DNA from: Luteimonas sp. FCS-9
GTDB lineage: Bacteria > Pseudomonadota > Gammaproteobacteria > Xanthomonadales > Xanthomonadaceae
Assembly: GCF_001014645.1 (NCBI RefSeq)
Contig: NZ_LASZ01000001.1
Location: 248,001-312,000 of the forward strand
Direction of reading: 5' to 3'
Length of the DNA: 64,000 bases
The position numbers and the translations under genes were made by a program. Each line of letters opens with the position of its first letter. The stretch's first letter is position 1. Below are positions 48,504-58,188 of the stretch, one piece after another. The notes beneath the pieces are model-generated. The model was not told the DNA's origin, searched no databases, and saw nothing but the letters and a program-made list of their open reading frames with translations.

Positions 48504-48875
48504 ATGGCCAACATCGAATGGAGCGACGGCGCTCCGATCTACCGGCAACTCAAGGAACGGGTGATCGCGATGATGCTCGACGGCGTGCTCAAGCCCGGCG
48601 ACGCGCTGCCCTCGGTGCGCCAGGTCGCGGCCGAGTACCAGCTCAACCCGATCACCGTCTCGCGCGCCTACCAGGAACTGGCCGACGAGGCGCTGGTGGA
48701 GAAGCGCCGCGGCCTGGGCATGTTCGTGACCGAGGAAGCGGCCCGCAAGCTGCGCACCAGCGAGCGCGAGCGCTTCCTGCACGAGGAATGGCCGCTGGTC
48801 GTGGAACGGATCGAACGCCTGGGGCTGTCGGCCCGGGACCTGCTGCAGTCCATCGGCAATGGAGCCAAAGCATGA
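48504..48875 (+). CDS. ytrA: GntR-family regulator, YtrA subfamily
   Basis: A 123-residue repressor. GntR winged helix: PIYRQLKERVIAMMLDGVLKPGDALPSVRQVAAEYQLNPITVSRAYQELADEALV; only a short C-terminal helix follows (ERERFLHEEWPLVVERIERLG), the hallmark of YtrA-type regulators, which control ABC transporter operons. GGGAGGGG lies ahead of the ATG. It overlaps the ATPase gene by ATGA and likely binds the operator at 48174-48197. Confidence 0.92.
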   Translation: MANIEWSDGAPIYRQLKERVIAMMLDGVLKPGDALPSVRQVAAEYQLNPITVSRAYQELADEALVEKRRGLGMFVTEEAARKLRTSERERFLHEEWPLVVERIERLGLSARDLLQSIGNGAKA

Positions 48876-49747
48876 ACGCCGTGTCCGACACGCCCGTGAT
48901 CTCCGCCCGCAATCTCGGCAAGACCTACAAGGGCGCACGCGCGCTCGACGGCGCCGCCTTCGAGATCCCCGCCGGCCGCATCGTCGGCCTGATCGGCCCC
49001 AACGGCGCCGGCAAGACCACCGCGCTCAAGGCGCTGCTGGGCCTGATCCGGTTCGATGGCGAGCTCTCGGTGCTCGGCCGCGACCCGCGCCGCGAGCGCG
49101 ACGCGCTGATGAACGACGTGTGCTTCATCGCCGACGTCGCGGTACTACCGCGCTGGATGCGGGTGCGCGATGCGATCGACTTCGTCGAGGGCGTGCACCC
49201 GCGCTTCGACCGCGCCCGTTGCGAGCGCTTCCTGGCCAACACCAAGCTCGGCCCGAAGCAGCGCGTGCGCGAGATGTCCAAGGGCATGATCGTGCAGCTG
49301 CACCTGGCGCTGGTGATGGCGATCGACGCCCGCCTGCTGGTGCTCGACGAGCCGACGCTGGGCCTGGACATTCTTTACCGCAAGCAGTTCTACCAGCGCC
49401 TGCTGGAGGACTACTTCGACGAGCGCAAGACGATCATCGTCACCACGCACCAGGTCGAGGAGATCGAGCACATCCTGACCGACGTGCTGTTCATCCGCGA
49501 CGGCCGGATCGTGCTCGACGCGCCGATGGACGACCTGTCCGAACGCTTCGTCGAGGTGCTGGTCGACGCCGACAAGCTCGAGGCTGCCCGCGCGCACCGC
49601 CCGATCGACGAACGCGCGCTGCCGTTCGGCAAGACCGTGATGCTGTTCGACACCGTCCCCGTTGCCGCGCTGTCGGCCTACGGCGAGACCCGCACGCCCG
49701 GCCTGGCGGACCTGTTCGTGGCCACGATGAAGGGAGCCTACGCATGA
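48872..49747 (+). CDS. ABC transporter ATP-binding protein (YtrB-like)
   Basis: A 291-residue ATPase. Walker A GPNGAGKT, Walker B LLVLDEPTLGLD, switch His in VTTHQVEE. The ABC signature is degenerate (EMSKGMIVQLHL for LSGGQ), as in the YtrB/EcsA branch. The C-terminal extension is typical of export-type or regulatory transporters. ATGA overlaps upstream and downstream link it to ytrA and the permease. Confidence 0.93.
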   Translation: MNAVSDTPVISARNLGKTYKGARALDGAAFEIPAGRIVGLIGPNGAGKTTALKALLGLIRFDGELSVLGRDPRRERDALMNDVCFIADVAVLPRWMRVRDAIDFVEGVHPRFDRARCERFLANTKLGPKQRVREMSKGMIVQLHLALVMAIDARLLVLDEPTLGLDILYRKQFYQRLLEDYFDERKTIIVTTHQVEEIEHILTDVLFIRDGRIVLDAPMDDLSERFVEVLVDADKLEAARAHRPIDERALPFGKTVMLFDTVPVAALSAYGETRTPGLADLFVATMKGAYA

Positions 49748-50793
49748 ACGCGATCGTCGAACGCAGCGACACGCCCGTCCCCGCGCGCGTGCCCGCGCAC
49801 GCCACCCATCGGTTCAGGCTGCTGCTGCGCCGCGAGTACTGGGAACACCGCGGCGGCATGCTGTGGGCGCCGATGATCGCCGGCGGCCTGTCGCTGCTGC
49901 TGTCGCTGGGCCTGCTGGTGACGGCGGTCGTGTTCGCGCGCCGCCAGGTCGCCGGCGGCTCGACGATCGAGCACAACGGCGTGACCATCAACGGCCTCGA
50001 CCTCGGCACGCTGGCCAGCCAGCTCAGCCGAGACGACCTGCGCGAACTCGCCGACGGGCTCTACGCCACGCTGCTGATGTCGGCGGGCTGGCCGTTCCTG
50101 GTGATGATCTTCGTGGCGTTCTTCTATTGCCTGGGCGCGCTCTACGACGACCGCCGGGACCGCAGCGTGCTGTTCTGGAAGTCGCTGCCGGTGTCGGACA
50201 CGGCGACCGTGCTGTCGAAGGTCGTCACCGCCGCCTTCGTGATCCCGGCGATTTCGACCGCGATCGCCATCGTCGTCATGCTGCTGTTCCTGGTCGCACT
50301 GAGTGTGGCCGCCGCCGTGCACGGTGCCAACCCGCTGCCGCTGCTGTGGGGCAACGGCGTGGCGTTCCTGCTCGCCGCGCAGCTGGTCGCGGCGATCCCG
50401 GTCTACGCCGCGTGGGCGCTGCCGACCATCGGCTGGCTGCTGCTGTGCTCGGCCTGGGCGCGCAGCAAGCCGTTCCTGTGGGCGGTGCTGCTGCCGCTGG
50501 CCGTCGGTGCCGCCGCGTCGATGACCGGACTGCTGCAGCTGGTCGGCCTGGACCGCCACTGGCTGTGGAGCAACGTGATCGCGCGGATGCTGCTGGGCAC
50601 CGTGCCGCTGACCGGCGCCGACCTGTCGTACCTGCAGCACGCCGCGATCGACGGCGACCGGATGATCCACCTGCTGAGCGTGGCCGGCGTCTACTCGAAC
50701 TTCGCCTCGCCCTCGATGTGGATCGGCATCGCCGCCGGCGCGCTGATGATCGCGCTGGCGATCCGGCTGCGCCGCTGGCGCGAGGAAGGCTGA
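49744..50793 (+). CDS. ABC transporter permease
   Basis: A 349-residue integral membrane protein with about six segments (MIAGGLSLLLSLGLLVTAVVFA, LVMIFVAFFYCLGALYDDRRD, AIAIVVMLLFLVALSVAAAV, LLAAQLVAAIPVYAAWALP, WAVLLPLAVGAAASM, MWIGIAAGALMIALAI). It resembles ABC-2 type permeases with a DDRRDRSVLFWKSLPVSD signature. The partner ATPase is upstream (4-bp overlap). Cargo unknown. Confidence 0.9.
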   Translation: MNAIVERSDTPVPARVPAHATHRFRLLLRREYWEHRGGMLWAPMIAGGLSLLLSLGLLVTAVVFARRQVAGGSTIEHNGVTINGLDLGTLASQLSRDDLRELADGLYATLLMSAGWPFLVMIFVAFFYCLGALYDDRRDRSVLFWKSLPVSDTATVLSKVVTAAFVIPAISTAIAIVVMLLFLVALSVAAAVHGANPLPLLWGNGVAFLLAAQLVAAIPVYAAWALPTIGWLLLCSAWARSKPFLWAVLLPLAVGAAASMTGLLQLVGLDRHWLWSNVIARMLLGTVPLTGADLSYLQHAAIDGDRMIHLLSVAGVYSNFASPSMWIGIAAGALMIALAIRLRRWREEG

Positions 50794-50841
50794 GCCGCCG
50801 ACGCCACGACATCCCCTCTCGACCGCAAGGAGCACGCACGC

Positions 50842-51504
50842 ATGAGAACCGCCGTCCTTTCCGCTGTCGCCGCCGTCGCCCTGGGCCTGGCCCCGGCGGC
50901 GTGGTCCGCCCCGCCGCGGGACGGTGTCCGCGACGAGGTCCGCCGCGACCTCGACGACGCGCGACGCGAGATCCGCACCGAGCTCGCCGAGGCCCGCGCC
51001 GAGCTCGAGACCGGCAACCTCGACGTCGGCGACGCCGTGCAGTTCGGCCGCGACCGCCGGCGCGGACGCGATGCCGACGCCACGCTGCCGAAGGCCGAGA
51101 TCACCCCGCGCGGCGACTTCCTCATCGACGGCCGTGCCGTCGCCATCGACGACGGTCAGCGGCACCAGTTGCTCGCCTACCGCGGGCTGGTCATCGACAT
51201 CGCACGCGCCGGCATCGACATCGGCGAGGTCACCGCGCTGGCGGCGGTGGACGCGGTGGACCGGGGGACCTTCGGCCTGGTCTTCAGCGCGCTGACCGGC
51301 AGCCTGGAGCGACGCATCGAGCGGACGGTGCGCCAAAGCGTCGAGCCCGGCGCGCTGCGGATCTGCGCGCGCATGCCGGCGCTGCACGCCGCCCAGCAGC
51401 AGCTCGCATCCGGGCTGCCGGCGTTCCGCCCGTACGCGCGCATGGAGGCCCACGACGCGGAAACCTGCCGCGACGAGGTCCGCAGCCAGCTCGCGACGCG
51501 CTGA
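50842..51504 (+). CDS. Exported DUF2884/YggN-like protein
   Basis: A 220-residue exported protein (signal VLSAVAAVALGLAPAAWSA). Helical acidic N-region (RRDLDDARREIRTELAEARAEL), then a block LPKAEITPRGDFLIDGRAVAIDDGQRHQLLAYRGLVIDIARAG characteristic of DUF2884. It is a clear paralogue of the protein at 52455, which shares LPKAEI(S/T)P-GD-LIDG and a Cys near the C-terminus (LRICARMPALHAAQQQLA). Fifth gene of the ytrA operon. Confidence 0.83.
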   Translation: MRTAVLSAVAAVALGLAPAAWSAPPRDGVRDEVRRDLDDARREIRTELAEARAELETGNLDVGDAVQFGRDRRRGRDADATLPKAEITPRGDFLIDGRAVAIDDGQRHQLLAYRGLVIDIARAGIDIGEVTALAAVDAVDRGTFGLVFSALTGSLERRIERTVRQSVEPGALRICARMPALHAAQQQLASGLPAFRPYARMEAHDAETCRDEVRSQLATR

Positions 51505-51567
51505 CGCCCGCCCGTTCGCCCGCACGTCCCGGCGCGATGCCGCCGGGCACCCTCCAGGAGACCCCAG

Positions 51568-52419
51568 ATGACGTTCGCCGCCTGCCGCACGCTGGTTCCC
51601 GCCTGCCTTGCCGCCCTGCTCGCGCTGCCGTCCGCCGCGTGGGCGGACGACACCCCGCAATGCCGACACAGCCAGCCGCGCACGCTGGCGCTGGACTTCG
51701 CCGGCGTCCGCACGCTCCGCTTCGAGACCGGCAACGGCAAGCTTCGCGTCGACGGCGCCGCGCGTCCCGACTCGACGCTGCGCGGCCGCGCCTGCGCTTC
51801 GAGCGAATCGGCGCTGGCCGCGCTCGAGCCCCGCGCCAGCCGCAGCGGCGACGTGCTGACGGTGACGTACGGGCGCGCCGGGAACACGGGCGCCTGGCTC
51901 GGCGACCGCTATGCCTACCTGGACCTGTCGGGCCAGGTACCGGCCGATGTGCTGGTGCAGGTCGTCGCCGGCTCGGGCGATGCCTGGGTGACCGGCGTCG
52001 CGGCGGCCAGCGCGGACGTCGGGTCGGGCGATGTCGAACTGCGGCGCATCGCGGGCCGCGCGACCGTCAAGACCGGATCGGGCGACATCGCGATCGAGGA
52101 CGCCGGCGAACTGAAGCTGCTGTCGGTCGGCTCGGGCGACGTCGTCGCGCGCGGGATCCGAGGCGCGGTCGAGGTCGGTAGCGTGGGCTCGGGCGACCTC
52201 GGCCTGCATCGTGTCGGTGGCGACATCCGCATCGGCAGCATCGGCTCGGGAGACGTGGAGATCCGCGACGCCTCGGGCAGCGTGCGGGTCGGCGCGATCG
52301 GCTCGGGCGACCTGGACGCGCGCGGTATCGCCGGCGATCTCGCCGTGTCGTCGATCGGCAGCGGCGACGTCGTCGCACGCGATGTGCGCGGTAGCGTCGA
52401 CGTGCCCCGCGGGCGCTGA
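51568..52419 (+). CDS. Exported beta-helix protein with eight GSGD repeats (DUF4097/DUF2807-like)
   Basis: A 283-residue exported protein (signal LPACLAALLALPSAAWAD). From residue 135 to 270, GSGD recurs eight times at 17-19 residue spacing (starts 135, 152, 170, 188, 207, 226, 245, 264) with V/I at alternating positions, as in a right-handed beta-helix (VGSGDVELRRIAGRATVKTG). Cys 6, 32 and 77 are present. Such domains resemble adhesin-head/DUF4097 proteins; ligand unknown. Confidence 0.85.
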   Translation: MTFAACRTLVPACLAALLALPSAAWADDTPQCRHSQPRTLALDFAGVRTLRFETGNGKLRVDGAARPDSTLRGRACASSESALAALEPRASRSGDVLTVTYGRAGNTGAWLGDRYAYLDLSGQVPADVLVQVVAGSGDAWVTGVAAASADVGSGDVELRRIAGRATVKTGSGDIAIEDAGELKLLSVGSGDVVARGIRGAVEVGSVGSGDLGLHRVGGDIRIGSIGSGDVEIRDASGSVRVGAIGSGDLDARGIAGDLAVSSIGSGDVVARDVRGSVDVPRGR

Positions 52420-52454
52420 CGCTCATTCCCCTGTCCCGATCCAGGAGCCGGACC

Positions 52455-53177
52455 ATGACGACCCCCCATCCCCTCGCGTTGTCGCTGGCGCTGCTGGTCG
52501 CCTGCGCCGGCGCGCTCTCAGGCTGCGCCCGCGATCCGGCACCGGCCTCCGGCGACGCCGGGACCACGGCCGACGACGACGGCTTCATCGCCCGCACCAC
52601 GCGCCGCGCGCTGGCGGCGGCGCGCACCGAACTGGCCGAGGGCAACATCGGCGTCGGCGGCACGGGCAGCGGCGGCGTCGACATCAACGGCGTCGCGCTC
52701 GGCGGCAAGGACGGGCGGACCGCGCACCTGCCCAAGGCCGAGATCAGCCCGGCCGGCGACCTGCTGATCGACGGCGAGCCGACGGCCATCGACGCGGCGC
52801 AGCGCGACCTGCTGCTCGCGCACCGCACCCACATCATGGCGATCGCCGATGCCGGCATCGCGATCGGCGTCCAGGGCGCGCAGCTCGGCGCCGAGGCCGC
52901 CAAGGGCGCGATCGCCAGCGCGCTGTCGGGCAAGGGCGAGGAATTCGAGCAGCGCATGCAAGCCGAGGGGGAGAAGATCAAGGCCGAGGCGCTGAAGCTC
53001 TGCGATCGCCTGCCGCCGCTGCTCGCTTCCCAACAGGCATTGGCCGCCGCCCTGCCCGCGTTCCAGCCCTACGCGACGATGGATGCGTCCGACATCGACG
53101 ACTGCCGCAAGGATGTCGCGGACCGCGACGATCCTGCCGCGGAAGCCGATGCCGCGGCCGAAGCTTCGGCGCACTGA
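52455..53177 (+). CDS. DUF2884/YggN-like lipoprotein (paralogue)
   Basis: A 240-residue lipoprotein (SLALLVACAGALSGCARD, lipid Cys after SG). Contains GNIGVGGTGSGGVDINGVALG, then LPKAEISPAGDLLIDGEPTAIDAAQRDLLLAHRTHIMAIADAGIAIGVQGAQLG and a Cys-containing LKLCDRLPPLLASQQALAAALPAFQPYA. Paralogue of the 50842 gene. Last gene of the ytrA operon; a REP pair follows. Confidence 0.84.
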   Translation: MTTPHPLALSLALLVACAGALSGCARDPAPASGDAGTTADDDGFIARTTRRALAAARTELAEGNIGVGGTGSGGVDINGVALGGKDGRTAHLPKAEISPAGDLLIDGEPTAIDAAQRDLLLAHRTHIMAIADAGIAIGVQGAQLGAEAAKGAIASALSGKGEEFEQRMQAEGEKIKAEALKLCDRLPPLLASQQALAAALPAFQPYATMDASDIDDCRKDVADRDDPAAEADAAAEASAH

Positions 53178-53237
53178 GCGACGCAATGCCGGCGGCAGAC
53201 GGATGCCGACGGGCGCGGATCAGGTGAAACATTAGCT

Positions 53238-53306
53238 TGTAGGAGCGCGCTCGCGCGCGATGGGCTTTCCCGGAACAGCCCCATCGCGCGCGAGCGCGCT
53301 CCTACA
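53238..53306. repeat. GTAG-type REP pair between convergent genes
   Basis: TTGTAGGAGCGCGCTCGCGC and the mirror ending GCGAGCGCGCTCCTACAG, about 20 bp apart. It separates the ytrA operon end from fumC and can act as a two-way 3' hairpin. Confidence 0.92.
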
Positions 53307-53353
53307 GGGGTCCGGATCGACCGGCCCGGCCATGGGCCGGCCGCATACGGGGC

Positions 53354-54769
53354 TCAGCCGCCGCCGCCCGCCCCTTCGTGGATGCCGCCGCGGGTCAGCG
53401 CGGCCGGATCGAGCAGCGCGCGCAGGTCGGCGGCCGACAGCCCGCTGTCCTCCAGTGCGACGTCGAGCACCGGACGTTCCTCGCTGTAGGCGCGCTTGGC
53501 GATCGCGGCGGCCTTCTCGTAGCCGATGATCGGGTTGAGCGCGGTGACCAGGATCGGGTTGCGCGCCAGCGCGGCGTCGACGTTGTCGCGACGGACCTTG
53601 AGGCCGGAGATCGCGTTGTCGGCCAGCAGCCGCGACACGCCGGCCAGCAGCTGGATCGACTCGAGCAGGTTGGCCGCGATCAGCGGCAGCGCGACGTTGA
53701 GCTGGAAGTTGCCGGTCTGCCCGGCGACGGTGATCGCGGTGTGGTGGCCGATGACTTGGGCGGCAGCCATGACCGTCGCCTCGGGGATCACCGGGTTCAC
53801 CTTGCCGGGCATGATCGAACTGCCCGGCTGCAGCGCCGGCAATTCGATCTCGCCCAGGCCGCCGAGCGGGCCGGAGTTCATCCAGCGCAGGTCGTTGGCG
53901 ATCTTGATCAGCGCGACCGCGAGCGCGTTGAGCTGGCCCGACAGCTCGACCGCGTCGTCCTGCGCGGCGATGCCCTCGAACTTGTCGTCGGCCGATTCGA
54001 ACGTCGTGCGGGTCAGCGTCGACAGCGCGCGCGCGACTTTCCGGCCGAACTGCGGATGCGCGTTGATGCCGGTGCCGATCGCGGTGCCGCCGATCGGCAG
54101 CCGGCGCAACCGCTTGAGGGTATCGTCCAGGCGCGCCTGGGCCGAGGCCAGCTGCGAGGCCCACGCGCCGAACTCCTGGCCGAACGTCAGCGGCATCGCG
54201 TCCATCAGGTGCGTGCGTCCGGTCTTGACGACCTTCTGCAGCGACTTGGCACGGCGCTCGATCGTGCGGCGCAGGTGCTTGAGCGCGGGCTGCAGGTCCT
54301 CGACCACCGCCAGCTGCGCCGAGACACGGATCGCGGTCGGCACGACATCGTTGGAGCTCTGGCCCAGGTTGACGTGGTCGTTGGGGTGCACCGGGCGGCC
54401 GGCCCGCGAAGCCAGCGTCGCGATCACCTCGTTGGCGTTCATGTTCGACGAGGTGCCCGAACCGGTCTGGTAGACGTCAATCGGGAAGTGCGCATCGTGC
54501 GCACCGTCGGCGACCTCGAGCGCGGCGGTGCGGATCGCCTTGCCGAGCCGGCCCGGCAACAGGTCAAGGCCGGTGTTGACGTCGGCGGCAGCGGCCTTGA
54601 TCAGGCCCAGCGCGCGGATGAAGCCGCGCGGCATCGGCCGGCCGGAGACCGGGAAGTTCTGCACCGCGCGCTGGGTCTGGGCGCCCCACAGGGCGCCGGC
54701 GGGGACCTGCAGGTCGCCCATGCTGTCGTGTTCGATCCGGAACGCCGGGGCGTTCGCTGACGTGCTCAT
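53354..54769 (-). CDS. fumC: Fumarate hydratase class II
   Basis: A 471-residue fumarase interconverting fumarate and malate without an Fe-S cluster. Seen: IDVYQTGSGTSSNMNANEVIA, KTGRTHLMDAMPLTFGQEF, GTAIGTGINAHPQFG and the superfamily signature PGSSIMPGKVNPVIPE. AAGGAG lies 10 nt before ATG 54769; the longer frame to 54856 is noncoding. It diverges from purB, a superfamily relative. Confidence 0.95.
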   Translation of the reverse strand: MSTSANAPAFRIEHDSMGDLQVPAGALWGAQTQRAVQNFPVSGRPMPRGFIRALGLIKAAAADVNTGLDLLPGRLGKAIRTAALEVADGAHDAHFPIDVYQTGSGTSSNMNANEVIATLASRAGRPVHPNDHVNLGQSSNDVVPTAIRVSAQLAVVEDLQPALKHLRRTIERRAKSLQKVVKTGRTHLMDAMPLTFGQEFGAWASQLASAQARLDDTLKRLRRLPIGGTAIGTGINAHPQFGRKVARALSTLTRTTFESADDKFEGIAAQDDAVELSGQLNALAVALIKIANDLRWMNSGPLGGLGEIELPALQPGSSIMPGKVNPVIPEATVMAAAQVIGHHTAITVAGQTGNFQLNVALPLIAANLLESIQLLAGVSRLLADNAISGLKVRRDNVDAALARNPILVTALNPIIGYEKAAAIAKRAYSEERPVLDVALEDSGLSAADLRALLDPAALTRGGIHEGAGGGG

Positions 54770-54870
54770 TCGATTCGGCTCCTTGGAGGGAAAGGGTCCG
54801 GCTGGCGTGCTCGCTGGCGGATGGGACGGTGCCCCCGGAGGATACGCGACCGCCATGCAGGCTAAAATGA

Positions 54871-56280
<1,410 letters not shown>

Positions 56281-56367
56281 TCCGCCGCGGCACGCCCCGG
56301 CGCGACGCCGCGTGCACGCGCGGCGCCGCAGGCTGACGATCACCGCGCTCCCCACCGGCTCCCGCCC

Positions 56368-56892
56368 ATGCGCCGCCCCGCGCTCCGATCGCCCGCACCG
56401 CTCACCGCCGGCCTCCTCGTCGCCGCCCTGGCCGCGTGCGGCGGGCCGGCCGACGACGCCCCGATCGCGGCCGACAACGCGACGTCTCCGGCCACACCGG
56501 GCACGCTGCGCGATCCGGCCAGCGGTGCACCGTGCGCCGGCCGGGACGTGCACGTGACCCGCGACGCGTTCCGGATCGTGCTCGACGGGGCCTGCGGCGC
56601 GGTCTTGGTGACCGCGTCCCGCGGCGCGATCAACGTCGACCATGCGACGTCGCTCCGGGTCGCGGGCGATCACGTCACGGTGCTCAACCGCCGCGTCGGC
56701 GATGTCGAAGTGACCGGCAGCGACAACACGCTCAACCTGACCGAGGCCGGCGAGGTACGGATCGGTGGCGACCGCAACACGGTACTCGCCCGCAACGTGA
56801 CGTCGGTCGAGTTCGAGGGCGCCGGCAATACGGTCGATCCGAGCAACGCGCCCGACGTGCACGACGACGGCCGCGACAACCGCGTGCTGTAG
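56368..56892 (+). CDS. DUF3060 lipoprotein
   Basis: A 174-residue lipoprotein (LVAALAACGGPADD, lipid Cys about 24). A beta-helix-like DUF3060 region: VLVTASRGAINVDHATSLRVAGDHVTVLNRRVGDVEVTGSDNTLNLTEAGEVRIGGDRNTVLA. This family is a short parallel beta-helix of unknown role. Independent gene after purB. Confidence 0.8.
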   Translation: MRRPALRSPAPLTAGLLVAALAACGGPADDAPIAADNATSPATPGTLRDPASGAPCAGRDVHVTRDAFRIVLDGACGAVLVTASRGAINVDHATSLRVAGDHVTVLNRRVGDVEVTGSDNTLNLTEAGEVRIGGDRNTVLARNVTSVEFEGAGNTVDPSNAPDVHDDGRDNRVL

Positions 56893-56982
56893 CCACGCGA
56901 CCGGCCGCCTGGCCGAACGGCGGCGCCGCGTCCATGCGCGAACGCAATGCGCCCGCCGGGGCGATCACGTACGCTTGCGCGC

Positions 56983-58188
56983 ATGACAGCCCTCCCCTTC
57001 GAGATCGATGCCGGCCGCCACGGCCCGCTCGGCATGCCCCCTGCCCGCTTCCTGCGCGACTACTGGCACAAGCGCCCGTTGCTGATCCGCAACGCGTTCC
57101 CGGGATTCGAGTCCCCGCTGCAGCCCGAGGACCTCGCCGGCCTGGCCTGCGAGGAACTGGCGCTGTCGCGGCTGATCCGCCACGACCGCGCCACCGACGG
57201 CTGGCAGGTCGAGACCGGCCCGTTCGAGGAGGACGTGTTCCCGGGCCTGGGCGACCGCGACTGGACGCTGCTGGTCCAGGACGTCGACAAGTGGGATGCC
57301 GACGTGGCCGCGCTGCTGCCGCACTTCGCGTTCCTGCCGCGCTGGCGCATCGACGACATCATGGTCAGCTTCGCCGCGACCGGCGGCTCGGTCGGCGCGC
57401 ACGTCGATCACTACGACGTGTTCCTGCTGCAGGGCCTGGGCCATCGCCATTGGATGATCGACGCCTCGCACGCGCTCGGGCGCGGGCTGCCGCCGCAGGA
57501 CTTCCGCGACGACGTCGAGCTCAAGCTGCTGCGCGCGTTCGCGCCGACCCACGACTGGGTGCTCGGGCCCGGCGACATGCTCTACCTGCCGCCGATGGTC
57601 CCGCACCACGGCGTGGCCGAGGATGCGTGCCTGACGCTGTCGGTGGGCATGCGCGCACCGTCGGCCGCCGAGCTGATGGGCGACTACATCGACACGCTGG
57701 CCGCCGAGGCCGACGAGTCGGTGCGCTACCACGACGAAACGCTGGCGCTGCCCAAGGACCCGAACGAGATCGACGCGGCGACGATGGCGCGTGTGGTCGA
57801 GGCCCTCAACGCGATCCGCATGAACGATCCCGACCGCCTGGGCGATTGGTTCGGAAGGTTCATGACCGGCTACCGCAACGCGCACCAGGTGGTCGCCGGC
57901 GAGGCACCGCCGCCGCCGGAGGAGGTCGACGCGCTGCTCGCCGGTGGCCGGGCCGTGCTGCTGCGCAATCCGTTCTCGCGCGCCGCCTGGCGGCGCGCCG
58001 CCCGCGGCGCGCGCCTGTTCGTGTCGGGCAGCGAGTTCGCGCTGCCGATCCGCGACGCGCGGCGCCTGGCGGCCGCCACCCGCCTGGACGCACCCGACCA
58101 CGCGGCACTGTCGGCGGCAGGCCGCGCGGCGGTCCACGCGCTGCTCGAACAGGGCCACTACACGCTGGCGCGGCCCGAGGACGCATGA
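56983..58188 (+). CDS. roxA: Ribosomal protein uL16 arginine hydroxylase RoxA (YcfD-like)
   Basis: A 401-residue 2-oxoglutarate/Fe(II) oxygenase. The double-stranded beta-helix iron ligands are His 140 and Asp 142 (GAHVDHYDVFLLQG) and His 208 (PPMVPHHGVAED). In E. coli YcfD hydroxylates an arginine of ribosomal protein L16. The C-terminal third is a helical/winged region (AVLLRNPFSRAAWRRAAR). Start MTALPFEIDAG. It overlaps the GNAT gene by ATGA. Confidence 0.9.
   Translation: MTALPFEIDAGRHGPLGMPPARFLRDYWHKRPLLIRNAFPGFESPLQPEDLAGLACEELALSRLIRHDRATDGWQVETGPFEEDVFPGLGDRDWTLLVQDVDKWDADVAALLPHFAFLPRWRIDDIMVSFAATGGSVGAHVDHYDVFLLQGLGHRHWMIDASHALGRGLPPQDFRDDVELKLLRAFAPTHDWVLGPGDMLYLPPMVPHHGVAEDACLTLSVGMRAPSAAELMGDYIDTLAAEADESVRYHDETLALPKDPNEIDAATMARVVEALNAIRMNDPDRLGDWFGRFMTGYRNAHQVVAGEAPPPPEEVDALLAGGRAVLLRNPFSRAAWRRAARGARLFVSGSEFALPIRDARRLAAATRLDAPDHAALSAAGRAAVHALLEQGHYTLARPEDA

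Noticed and set aside
51970-52377. Tandem DNA repeat or minisatellite
   Set aside because: The 17-19 residue units are conserved in protein, but the nucleotide sequence varies, so it is a coding repeat.
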